Source of the DNA: Sphaerospermopsis aphanizomenoides BCCUSP55
GTDB lineage: Bacteria; Cyanobacteriota; Cyanobacteriia; Cyanobacteriales; Nostocaceae
Reading direction: 5' to 3'
DNA length: 64,000 bases
Assembly: GCF_001586785.1 (NCBI RefSeq)
Contig: NZ_LUFH02000011.1
Location: 1-64,000, forward strand
A model generated the notes under the pieces. The model ran no database searches. It saw nothing but the letters and a program-made list of their open reading frames with translations, and was not told where the DNA came from. Position 1 is the first letter of the stretch; the number at the start of each line of letters is the position of its first letter. Position numbers and translations under genes: made by a program. Below, in pieces: positions 46,977-56,700 of the stretch.

Positions 46977-47969
46977 TTAGTTGGATAAAGCTGGATATTT
47001 TTTAGACTTATGGCTTACTAGTTTTTGCTGTGAACGCCATATTTTTACAGCCATGAACAAATCTTTAATTAATAAAGATTCTGTTCCCGACAGTTTTTTA
47101 ACAATACTCCAATAACACAATATTTGTTCATACCAATTTAGTGAACTCTGACTAAGTGAAATTAAATATTCCTTCAGAATTCGCCAATGAGGAAATAAAA
47201 GCTTGCCATTATTACTAGAATCAAACCACACTGAATACTCATAAAAATTCGGTAACATATCTAATGAGTATTGAGGATTGTTGTGATTAAATGACAAGTA
47301 GTTGGGAAAAAACATACTCAAAGATTGCTGGGGATGACTCCTAGCAAAAAATAAGTATTCCGGGATTTCATAAAATTGTCCAATCAAACCCAGTCTTAAT
47401 AATAAAATCCCATCCGCATTGCCATAACCACCCATAGGAGGGATTTTTTTCAAAGCACTTTGGCGAATTACACCATACATTTGATAACACAGATGTTTGG
47501 TGAGTAATTCTTCAAACCTGACTTGTGGTTTTGCTGAATTAGTATTCAGCTTAATGTCATAATTTTGCAGAAACTCTCCATGTTCATCAATAAAGTAAGT
47601 TTGGGAATGGCACAAGATATAATTGGAGTTTTCCTCCAGTAGCTGTATACATTTACTGAGAAAATCAGGAGCGTGTAAATCGTCATAAGCTGCCCATTTA
47701 AAGTATTCGCTTTTAGACAATTCCAACACACGATGAAAATTACGAGCGCAACCGATATTACTAGCATTGCGATAGTAACGAATACGCTGGTCTTGGGCAG
47801 CATAATTTCTACAAATCTCTTCAGTATTATCTGTAGAAGCATTATCTGAAATAATTAGCTCAAAATCACCAAAAGTCTGATTTAACAGAGAATCTAAAGA
47901 CTCTTGGAGAAATTTTTCGCCATTGTATACAGGCATTCCAATACTTAATTTTGGCTGAGATGTGTACAT
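46977..47969 (-). CDS. Glycosyltransferase family 2, soluble
   Basis: A 330-residue GT-A enzyme. The N-terminus LSIGMPVYNGEKFLQESLDS is the nucleotide-sugar domain start, LIISDNASTDNTEEICRNYA holds the first Asp motif, and YFKWAAYDDLHAPDFL the DxD-like metal site. The C-terminal 130 residues have no named domain. No membrane helix is evident. It lies between hgdA and the DUF2141 gene in the heterocyst glycolipid locus; sugar donor and acceptor cannot be read from sequence. Confidence 0.85.
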   Translation of the reverse strand: MYTSQPKLSIGMPVYNGEKFLQESLDSLLNQTFGDFELIISDNASTDNTEEICRNYAAQDQRIRYYRNASNIGCARNFHRVLELSKSEYFKWAAYDDLHAPDFLSKCIQLLEENSNYILCHSQTYFIDEHGEFLQNYDIKLNTNSAKPQVRFEELLTKHLCYQMYGVIRQSALKKIPPMGGYGNADGILLLRLGLIGQFYEIPEYLFFARSHPQQSLSMFFPNYLSFNHNNPQYSLDMLPNFYEYSVWFDSSNNGKLLFPHWRILKEYLISLSQSSLNWYEQILCYWSIVKKLSGTESLLIKDLFMAVKIWRSQQKLVSHKSKKYPALSN

Positions 47970-48089
47970 ACGCTATCCCCCAATAACTTACACTGAATAA
48001 GTAAAAATTCAAGATTCAAAAGTCAGAATATAGGGTCGGTAGATGACCAAACAGAGATATATAGATTTTGAAAGCTGACTGCTAATTGC

Positions 48090-49094
48090 TTACTTCATCA
48101 ATTTTTGAATATCAGTTTTTTGCAACCATTGATGAGTACGCTTCATTCCTTCTTCCAAATCAATTTTCGGTTTATAATTTAATATGTTTGTAGATTTAGC
48201 AATCGAATAAGGATATGGACGACTCATAAAATCAACAGATTCAGGGAGAATATCGGCTTTTTTGCGAAATAATTTTTGTCCCTGATTTCGCACTCGTAAA
48301 AATAATTTCATCTCCTCTTTAGGCAGAGACATTGGTGCAGGTAAACCTTCCATTGCCGCTAAGTGGATAAAATAGTCTTTCCAGGAAGTTTCTTCTCCAT
48401 CTGTAATATTGAAAATTTCGCCGTAAGTTTCCTTTTCAATTGCTAAAAAAATGGCATCAATCAAGTTGTCTACATATAAATGATTCATCACACCTTTACC
48501 ATCATTGGCATAGGCAAATAATTTTTGTCGCATCATCAGCACTGGTCGTACTATCCAAGGGAGACTTCCTGGCCCATAAACATCTCCAGCACGAATGATG
48601 ATTACGCCAAAATCTGGTGGTGAATTCAGTTTTAAAACTTCTGTTTCTGCTTCAATTTTTGTTTGACAGTAGGGATTGTTATCACTAGCTAATGTTCCTG
48701 TTTCTGTAATATTATCGGCATAGTTAAAGCCATAAACTAGGACAGTGGAAAGATGTAAAAATGTTTTGACACCAGCTTGTTTTGCGGCTTTGGCTATGTT
48801 GAGAGTGCCATTAACATTGATTTCTCGAAACTGTTTAATGTCTCCTGCTTCTTCTGCCAGTTGAGCAGTGTGTAAAATAATGTCTACTCCCTGACAAGCC
48901 TTGTGAGCAATTTTCTCGTCGGTGATGTTACCAACAATAATTTCCACTCCTAAATTTTGCAGGTTTTTATCTTGGACAGAAGAAGTTTGTAGTCCCTTGA
49001 CTTTCATTCCTTGTGCTATAGCTAACTCGGCAGCACGTAACCCGATAAATTCGTCAATTCCGGTGATGAGAATAGTTTGGTTGTTGAGGTTCAT
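48090..49094 (-). CDS. hgdA: NAD-dependent sugar epimerase HgdA
   Basis: A 334-residue extended short-chain dehydrogenase. The NAD-binding loop is modified: ILITGIDEFIGLRAAELAIA where GxxGxxG is usual, so the middle Gly is replaced. The catalytic Tyr-x-x-x-Lys is in NPYCQTKIEAE and the Ser in HLSTVLVYG. HgdA of Anabaena PCC 7120 has been described as a UDP-galactose 4-epimerase needed for a normal heterocyst glycolipid layer; the order hgdB-hgdC-hgdA here agrees. It would supply the sugar nucleotide to the glycosyltransferases downstream. The gene is about 60 bp downstream of hgdC. Confidence 0.85.
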   Translation of the reverse strand: MNLNNQTILITGIDEFIGLRAAELAIAQGMKVKGLQTSSVQDKNLQNLGVEIIVGNITDEKIAHKACQGVDIILHTAQLAEEAGDIKQFREINVNGTLNIAKAAKQAGVKTFLHLSTVLVYGFNYADNITETGTLASDNNPYCQTKIEAETEVLKLNSPPDFGVIIIRAGDVYGPGSLPWIVRPVLMMRQKLFAYANDGKGVMNHLYVDNLIDAIFLAIEKETYGEIFNITDGEETSWKDYFIHLAAMEGLPAPMSLPKEEMKLFLRVRNQGQKLFRKKADILPESVDFMSRPYPYSIAKSTNILNYKPKIDLEEGMKRTHQWLQKTDIQKLMK

Positions 49095-49152
49095 AGTGTG
49101 TTATTGATTGGTAAATAATTTGGTTTGAATTGCTGATTTTGATCCAAATAGT

Positions 49153-50331
49153 TTAGAAAATATCAGCCGGATCGGCGGAGCGAAGTTTATTAATTGCTAA
49201 TGCTCCAGAAGTGATGCAAATTAAAACTGTAGAAGTTAAGACAATCAAGGCATTATTAGAAGTCATCATGATGGGTAATTTAGTAGCTTGCATGGCAAAA
49301 TCATATAAAGCTACGGAAACAATAAACCCTGGTATATAAGCTAATAGAGCTAATATTAATGCCTGTTGGAAAACTACATTTAATAAATATCCATTGGCAT
49401 AACCAATAGCTTTTAAAGTGGCATAGGCAATAAATTGAGTGGCAATATTGCTGTAAAGAATTTGATAAACAATGACTACACCCACCACAGAAGCCATAGT
49501 TAGCATTAAATTCAGGATGAAACCAATTGGTGTTCTAGCTGCCCAGTATTCTTTTTCAAAATTAATAAATTGTTTGCGTGTAAAAATCTGCACATCATTA
49601 GGTAAACTCGCTTTCAAAGTTTCTAAAATCTGATTGGGGTCAACACCTGGTTTAATCTTAATAATACCTACATCTATCTTTTCTGCGGGACGAATGTTAG
49701 GATTAATTCTTAAAAAAGTTGAGTCACTAACAATTAAATTGCCATCAACACCAAAGGAAGGCCCTAAACCGAATAAACCACCAACTCTGACTCGATAACC
49801 TTGAAGAGAATCAAAGGGAAATATTTCAATTGTTTGGTCAGTGTCTCCACGCACAAATTTTTCTGCAATTGGACCGAATTCTGGTCGAGAATTTCTGTCA
49901 AATAACATGACATCAGGAATTTTGAGGATATCTAAATTTTTCTCAACATCGGGGATATTCATCACCGATTCTCCTGGGTCAAAACCGATGACATAAATTG
50001 AATATTTTTCACCAGTAGCCGGATTTTTTAATTTCGCAAATTGCAGATACATGGGGCTAACTGATTCGACACCATTAAACCCTAATGTTTGGTATAATCG
50101 AGTCCGGGAAAAACTTTGATTTGAGGTCAAAGATTTATATTGAGAACTGACTAAAAATAAATCACCTTTGAGATTTTGATGTACTGCTGTCGCACTAGAA
50201 TAGAGTGCATCTTGGAAACCAAGTTGAATAAACATCAGCAGCACAATAAAAGCAATTCCTGCTACAGCTACGATAAAACGCACTTTTTGCTGGGCAAGCT
50301 GTAGCCATGCTAAAGGAATTTTCACATTCAT
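49153..50331 (-). CDS. hgdC: DevC-type ABC exporter permease HgdC
   Basis: A 392-residue inner-membrane subunit with the FtsX/MacB-like topology: one N-terminal helix (about 17-40), a 220-residue periplasmic domain, and three C-terminal helices (from about 268). The start NVKIPLAWLQLAQQKVRFIV and the segment VVGVVIVYQILYSNIATQFI, then YATLKAIGYANGYL, are typical of the DevC family. With HgdB it forms part of an exporter for heterocyst glycolipid or its sorting. No ATPase (DevA) gene is next to it, so the ATPase must be encoded elsewhere. Confidence 0.9.
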   Translation of the reverse strand: MNVKIPLAWLQLAQQKVRFIVAVAGIAFIVLLMFIQLGFQDALYSSATAVHQNLKGDLFLVSSQYKSLTSNQSFSRTRLYQTLGFNGVESVSPMYLQFAKLKNPATGEKYSIYVIGFDPGESVMNIPDVEKNLDILKIPDVMLFDRNSRPEFGPIAEKFVRGDTDQTIEIFPFDSLQGYRVRVGGLFGLGPSFGVDGNLIVSDSTFLRINPNIRPAEKIDVGIIKIKPGVDPNQILETLKASLPNDVQIFTRKQFINFEKEYWAARTPIGFILNLMLTMASVVGVVIVYQILYSNIATQFIAYATLKAIGYANGYLLNVVFQQALILALLAYIPGFIVSVALYDFAMQATKLPIMMTSNNALIVLTSTVLICITSGALAINKLRSADPADIF

Positions 50332-50341
50332 ATATTTTGTT

Positions 50342-50372
50342 ATTAGTCATTAGTCATTAGTCATTAGTCATT
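50342..50372. repeat. STRR, TTAGTCA units
   Basis: About four tandem TTAGTCA heptamers in the 78-bp gap between hgdB and hgdC, followed by TTCCCTA units. Confidence 0.75.
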
Positions 50373-50409
50373 GGGTTATTTATTTCCCCTATTCCCTATT
50401 CACTATTTC

Positions 50410-51618
50410 CTAAATTTGAATGGCAACATCTACCTGCAAGTTGGTTAAACGAGAAACCTTTTGACTATCAGCAGGCTGATCAATAGATATTTTGACTTCA
50501 ACTATTCTGCGGTCTGTATCAGAATTGGGGTTAATGCTGAAGATACTTTGTTTGTCAATTTGCCAACCGATTTCTTTCACAGTTCCCTGTATTTTGCCAG
50601 GAAAGGTGGCACTAGTGATGATTGCTTTTTGACCAACACGCACTTTTTGAATATCGGTTTGATAAACTTCAGCAACTACATTCATTTCTGATGTTTGACC
50701 AACTTCAGCAAAGCCAGATGTAGAGATGACTTCGCCATTTTTAGCATGAATTTTCAAAATTCTGCCATCTATGGGGGATTTAATGTAAGTTAAATTATGG
50801 TCTGCTTTTGCTTGTTGAATAGCAGTTTCTGCACTCTTGACTTCACTTTCTGCTAAGGCCACATCTACATTACGTACTTCTTTAATGCTGTTGAGTCTAG
50901 CTTTTGCTTCTTTAGTTTGATCTTGCAGTGTATTTTTAGTACGTGCAAGAGTGGCTTGAGCTTCTGTTAACTGTTGTTGTGATGTCTTGAGTTGCAAATT
51001 TTTAGTATCTGCAATGGAAGCAGAAATAGCACCATCTTTATATAATTGCTGATAGCGATCGCTCTCTTTTTGAGCATTATCTACTTCAGCTTGAATACGG
51101 TTAATTGTTGCTGTTTGTGCAGCAATTTCTCCTTTTAATTGCGAATCTAAACGGGTAATTGTTGCTTGTTGAGCATTGATATCTCCGGGTTTCGCTCCAG
51201 CTTTTACCTGTGCTAATTTGGCTTTAGCAACTAACAATTTATCAAAGGCTTGTTTGATGGCAGCTTTAGAACGTTCGTAATCCTCTAAATAAGCTAAAAT
51301 TTGCCCTTTGTTTACTTCGTCTCCTTCAGCGACCAACAGTTTTTCCACACGCACACCGTTGATGGAATTAGGAGCAGATAAATGAGTAATTTTACCCTTT
51401 GGTTGCAACCGTCCCAAAGCAGTGACAGCAATTTTTACAGGAGTTGCCGTGGAGGAGTTGAGTGAAGAAGATTGAACCTGAGAATTCGGTTTTAATTTTA
51501 ACTGAGAAAAACTGTAGAAAGATATCCAACCTGTTGCTAAAGCAATAGAAGCTGCTAAAATTATTTTCCATTTCATAGCAGCATTTTTTAATAATCGGCG
51601 TTCTTTGTTTAATGCCAT
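50410..51618 (-). CDS. hgdB: DevB-type membrane fusion protein HgdB
   Basis: A 402-residue HlyD/DevB-family periplasmic adaptor. One N-terminal membrane anchor (about 16-36) precedes a lipoyl-type half-motif (VEKLLVAEGDEVNKGQILAY), an extended coiled-coil hairpin (about 115-275), the second lipoyl half (YIKSPIDGRILKIHAKNGEV) and a beta-barrel (MNVVAEVYQTDIQKVRVGQK). It links the inner-membrane HgdC to an outer-membrane channel such as TolC/HgdD. The internal ATG at codon 15 (MKWKIILAASIA) is another possible start. It is the first gene of the minus-strand group and lies 2.1 kb from hglE in divergent orientation. Confidence 0.9.
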   Translation of the reverse strand: MALNKERRLLKNAAMKWKIILAASIALATGWISFYSFSQLKLKPNSQVQSSSLNSSTATPVKIAVTALGRLQPKGKITHLSAPNSINGVRVEKLLVAEGDEVNKGQILAYLEDYERSKAAIKQAFDKLLVAKAKLAQVKAGAKPGDINAQQATITRLDSQLKGEIAAQTATINRIQAEVDNAQKESDRYQQLYKDGAISASIADTKNLQLKTSQQQLTEAQATLARTKNTLQDQTKEAKARLNSIKEVRNVDVALAESEVKSAETAIQQAKADHNLTYIKSPIDGRILKIHAKNGEVISTSGFAEVGQTSEMNVVAEVYQTDIQKVRVGQKAIITSATFPGKIQGTVKEIGWQIDKQSIFSINPNSDTDRRIVEVKISIDQPADSQKVSRLTNLQVDVAIQI

Positions 51619-53768
51619 ATATTAGTCCTATTTGATTTGTCAAATTATCATCATTCAGCTATCAGTAATCAGTAATCAGCTAATAAAAGCAAGAGCAAAG
51701 ATTGATAATTACAGCATATTGCAGATCAATAAGGTACAAATTTTTATGACAAAGCCTTGCACCAAAAGGGTTTTACTGCTGACTGCTGAATACTTACGTC
51801 AAATTACTGGTGAACTGAGGTAATAGATTTGTCATAAATAATTTAGGATTGCTATGTTTTTATTCCAGTTAGAGCAGATTGCAGGTGAATGAGATAGAAA
51901 ATTTAATTACAAAGCCTTGCAGCAATAAGTTTTACTGCTGATAGCTGATAGATGCTATATTTTCTGCTTAGGGAGAGTCGTCAAAGCTATATCAGTTCAA
52001 ATTCCTAGACTTATCCGCATATTACCTCCGAGAACTTATCCTCTATGGTGTTACTTTGAGGCAGTGGATAAGCCTATTTAGTTTTGTATGAATTGTTCTG
52101 AGACTTTGTAGTCGCTATTGATAATCAGATGGACGGCACAATCAACACTGAATATTACTGGCAATTATCCTCAGTTTTTTCGTGAAGGGAAATTTCATTA
52201 AGTAGTGGTAAATACCATAGTGCTAATCCACAATATCAATTTCTCGATCTTAGAAATTGCTGATGTAATTAACTGAAAAAAACCGGATAAACTTAAGTTC
52301 AATCTTGCCAAAAATATTTGATTTTGTCAAGCGATTAAATTGTACTAATGCTGACGTTCATAAAAATCAAATTTGTAATCATCAACCTAACTCAACTCCT
52401 CTACTTGCTCTGGGGTATTACATTAGAAGCTCATAAATTAACGATTAAATCTGTAATTCTCTTATCAAATCAGGCTTTGGCAACTCAAAATATATATATT
52501 TCCTCACAATTTATGCCACAAGTGTTGAAGTAATTACATCCTAGAAATTAATATTTGCTTTATAAATAACTACTTTGATGAATAAGGTGAGTTATCTTAT
52601 AAATTCATCAAAAACAAAGCCTGAATTATGATGTTTCTCTGAAAAAAAGATATTTATGTTCAAAACCATCTAATGTGTATTTAATGATTTGTAACTGTTG
52701 CCACAAAATATCTACAAAGCTGAATAAATTAGGGAAAATCTACTCAGTCATACTTCCGCACTAAAACCCTTGATTCCTCAATTCTAGTCAAAGATTATAC
52801 GATGATATTGATGATGTCTGTAAAAGTAAGTTCATTAACCAAATATCTTTTTTCTAAACTTACTTGCAATGAACTATTCAATTTCTCTAAGCTGTGCTAG
52901 TCTTTGTATTAATTCAATATTTAAAAGCAGCAAGGCAAACAGTCAAACCATTTGAGAGTAAAAAGGAAAAAATACGAAAAACTAGGCAGATGATGATCAA
53001 ATTAGAACAGGTTAAGTATTTTTTCATATTGCATGAACTTAGGTTCAAGGTGATGTTCCTTCTGTAACGAGCTTGGCAGCTTTTATTGGTTGAATCTCAT
53101 AAAATATATTATCCTGGGTGGTGAAATTGGACATGGTATCGTTCAAAATACAAAACGTTGTAATTAACACCAGTGATAATGCAAAAGGTGCAAGAAAAAA
53201 ACATTTCTGATTTCATGTCTAAGCTTCAGTTTTTATTCTTTAATTGGGATGCAATTCTTGAAAGTCTGTAATCAGTTAGGTATCAAGCGTCAGCCCAGGG
53301 TAAGAGGTTTGAAAATAAACTACAAAAGTGTAAATTTTCCTATTCAACTCTTCTAATTGAGGCTGCGACTATGTTGTACTCGAAAGCGATTTGTGTAGCT
53401 TGGTGTAGTCTGATACTAATAACTGAATACTTACTACTATTCACCAATCTAGTGACGAAGAAACTCCCAAAATATCTTACCAGTTTTTGTAATTTGAGCG
53501 ATCAGTTACCAAAATCTCAATGGTCGTACATCGTATAGTATTTTTTCACCATTTCAGTGTTACCAAATTTTCCGAAAACACCAAAAATGTCAATTATTTA
53601 GATACTTAAGCAAGGCAGTATTTACCGTGTGGTGTTGATGTGGAAACAGCCTTAGTCCTTATGCAGATAAGTGAACTAATGCTTTTAATCAGAGATAGTT
53701 TCACTACTTGTAAGCAACAGAAATTTCTGTAGCTATATCATCCACAGTCCTCAAGATTACTCTATGCC
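51619..53768. other. 2.1-kb gene-free region between hgdB and hglE
   Basis: It has no credible gene, only short ORFs without ribosome sites. It contains a third partial copy of the dispersed repeat (51652-51702) and two related ~75-bp stretches near 51715-51790 and 51870-51950 that share CAAAGCCTTGCA and TTTTACTGCTGA. The rest must hold the divergent hgdB and hglE promoters and a long hglE leader. Confidence 0.6.
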
Positions 53769-56700
53769 ATGATGTCTGCTGATTCAATTAATACTGCCTT
53801 GGCAGAGTTAGAGAAGCTTGTTAACAGTTGTGAAAAAGATTTGATGAGGTTTATAGAGGAAAAAAAGATGAAATCGGATAACCAAATCTCAACTAACAAA
53901 ATTAACAGACAACTGCAACAAAATCCTATTGCTATTGTCGGCATGGCTTCTTTACTACCACAAGCAAGAAACTTACGGCAATACTGGGCAAATATTGTTA
54001 ATAAAACTGATTGTATCACTGATGTTCCTGAAAGCCATTGGAGCGTCAAAGATTACTACGATCCTAATCCTAGAACACCAGAAGATAAAACCTATTGTAA
54101 ACGCGGTGGTTTTATTCCGGAAGTTGATTTTAACCCAATGGAATTTGGGATTCCTCCCAGCATTTTAGAAGTTACTGATGTATCGCAACTCTTAAGTTTA
54201 GTAGTTGCCAAAGAAGCAATGGAAGATGCTGGTTATGGTGAATCTCGTGAATTTAGCCGCGAGAATGTGGGGGTAATTTTAGGTGTGGCAATGGCTAAAC
54301 AATTGGGTATGCCATTATCTGCCAGATTAGAATATCCTGTGTGGGAAAAAGTTCTCAAAAGTAGCGGTTTATCTGACGAAGATACTCAGAAAATCGTCGA
54401 AAAAATCAAAAGTGCATACATCAAATGGGATGAAAACGCATTCCCTGGAATGTTAGCAAACGTTGTCGCTGGACGTATTGCTAACCGCCTCAATTTTGGC
54501 GGTATGAACTGTGTAGTAGATGCGGCTTGTGCTAGTTCCTTTGGTGCTTTAAAAATGGCCATTAGTGAACTGGTGGAACATCGCAGCGATATGATGCTGA
54601 CTGGTGGTGTGGATACCGATAACACCATCATGGCTTACATTTCTTTTAGTAAAACTCCCGCTGTTTCTCCTAGCGACAACGTTAAGCCTTTTGATGCTAA
54701 ATCAGATGGAATGATGTTAGGTGAAGGTATCGCTATGCTCGTTCTCAAACGCTTAGAAGATGCGGTCAGAGACGGGGATAAAATCTATGCAGTTATTAAA
54801 GGAATTGGCACTTCTAGCGATGGCCGCTACAAGAGTATTTATGCACCACGAAAAGAAGGACAAGTTAAAGCTTTAGAACGTGCTTACAATGATGCTGGTT
54901 TTTCTCCGGCAACTGTAGGTTTGATGGAAGCGCACGGTACAGGAACAATGGCTGGAGATCCCACAGAATTTGGTTCTTTGCGCGATTTCTTTAGTCAATA
55001 TGACAACAAAAAACAGCACATTGCTTTAGGTAGTGTAAAATCACAAATTGGACATACCAAAGCCGCCGCAGGTGCAGCTAGTTTAGTTAAAACTGCTTTG
55101 GCATTACATCATAAGATTTTACCACCAACTATCAATATTACTGAGCCAAATCCTAAGCTGGATATTGAAAATTCATCCTTTTATTTGAACACTGAAACTA
55201 GACCTTGGATACGCGCAGAAGGTGAAGCACCAAGACGCGCAGGTGTAAGTTCCTTTGGTTTTGGTGGCACTAATTATCACGTTGTTTTGGAAGAATACGA
55301 AGCCGAACAACAACAAGCTTACCGTTTACATAATGCACCCAGTGAAGTGTTATTATTTGGTTCTACTCCGGCAGAATTAATTACTAAGTTAGAAGCAACT
55401 TTCAATAATTTGCAATCTAACGAAGGAGAAAGACATTACTCCCAATTAGTCCAAGAATCCAAGTCTTTAACTATTCCCAAAACTGCTGCCAGAATTGGTT
55501 TTGTAGCTGAGAATCTACAAGAGGCTTGCAAGTTACTAAAAGTTAGTATTGATTTACTAAAAAATAAACAATCAGCAGTTTCTTGGGAACATCCACAAGG
55601 TATTTATTACCGTTCTTCTGGCATAGAATTGGCTGGTAAAGTAGTTGCTTTATTCTCTGGTCAAGGTTCTCAATACCTAGAAATGGGTAGAGAAGCAGTA
55701 ATGAATTTCCCAGCTTTACGACGGTTGTATGGGTTGATGGATGGGTTGTTAATTAAAGATAATTTGCAGCCTATTTCAGAAATTGTTTTCCCCCATCCAA
55801 CTTTTAATGAAGCTGAGAAAAACGCTCAAATTGCAGCTTTGCAAAGAACCGAATATGCTCAACCTGCAATTGGTGTTTTTAGTGCTGGTTTGTATTCTAT
55901 TTTCCAACAAGCTGGGTTTAAATCAGATTTTGCTGCCGGACATAGTTTTGGTGAATTAACCGCATTGTGGGCTGCGGGAGTGCTGAGTGAAGAAGATTAT
56001 TTGTACTTGGTTAAGTCTAGAGGTCAAGCGATGGCTGCACCAAAAGATCCTGACCATGATGCAGGTAGTATGTTAGCGGTGAAGGAAGATATCACCAAAG
56101 TAGAAGCAGTATTGCGGAATTATCCCCAAATTGCGATCGCTAACTTTAATTCTCCCACTCAAGTTGTTTTAGCTGGGCCAACTGGTGAAATTAAGAAAAT
56201 TCAGCAGAAGTTCCAAGAGTTAGGATATGGGGCGGTATTGTTACCAGTTTCCGCTGCTTTCCACACACCTTTAATTGCATTTGCTCAAAAGTCCTTTGCA
56301 ATTGCAACAAAATCTGTAGCTTTCCAAAATCCCAAAGTTACCATTTTCAGCAACGTCACTGGTAAACAATATCCTCAAGAACCTGCCAGCATTCAAAGAG
56401 TATTAGAAAGTCATCTTTCTAGCTCGGTTATGTTCAAGCAAGAGATAGAAAATATCTATGCTGCTGGTGGTTATTGCTTCGTAGAATTTGGACCAAAACG
56501 CATTCTGACCAACTTGGTAAAAGATATTTTGGGTGAGCGTCCACATATTACAGTTTCACTCAATCCTAGCACCCAGAAAAACAGCGATCGCACCCTCAGA
56601 GAAGCAGCAATACAACTGCGCGTCATTGGTATGGCTTTGAATAATCTCGACCCCTACCAACTACCTCCAACATTACCCCCAGCCGAAACCAAAAAAGTCT

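Noticed and set aside
51632-51823. 63-codon ORF in the hgdB-hglE gap
   Set aside because: It lies over dispersed repeats and has no ribosome site.
52348-52533. 61-codon ORF in the hglE leader
   Set aside because: AT-rich chance ORF; no ribosome site and no recognisable motif.
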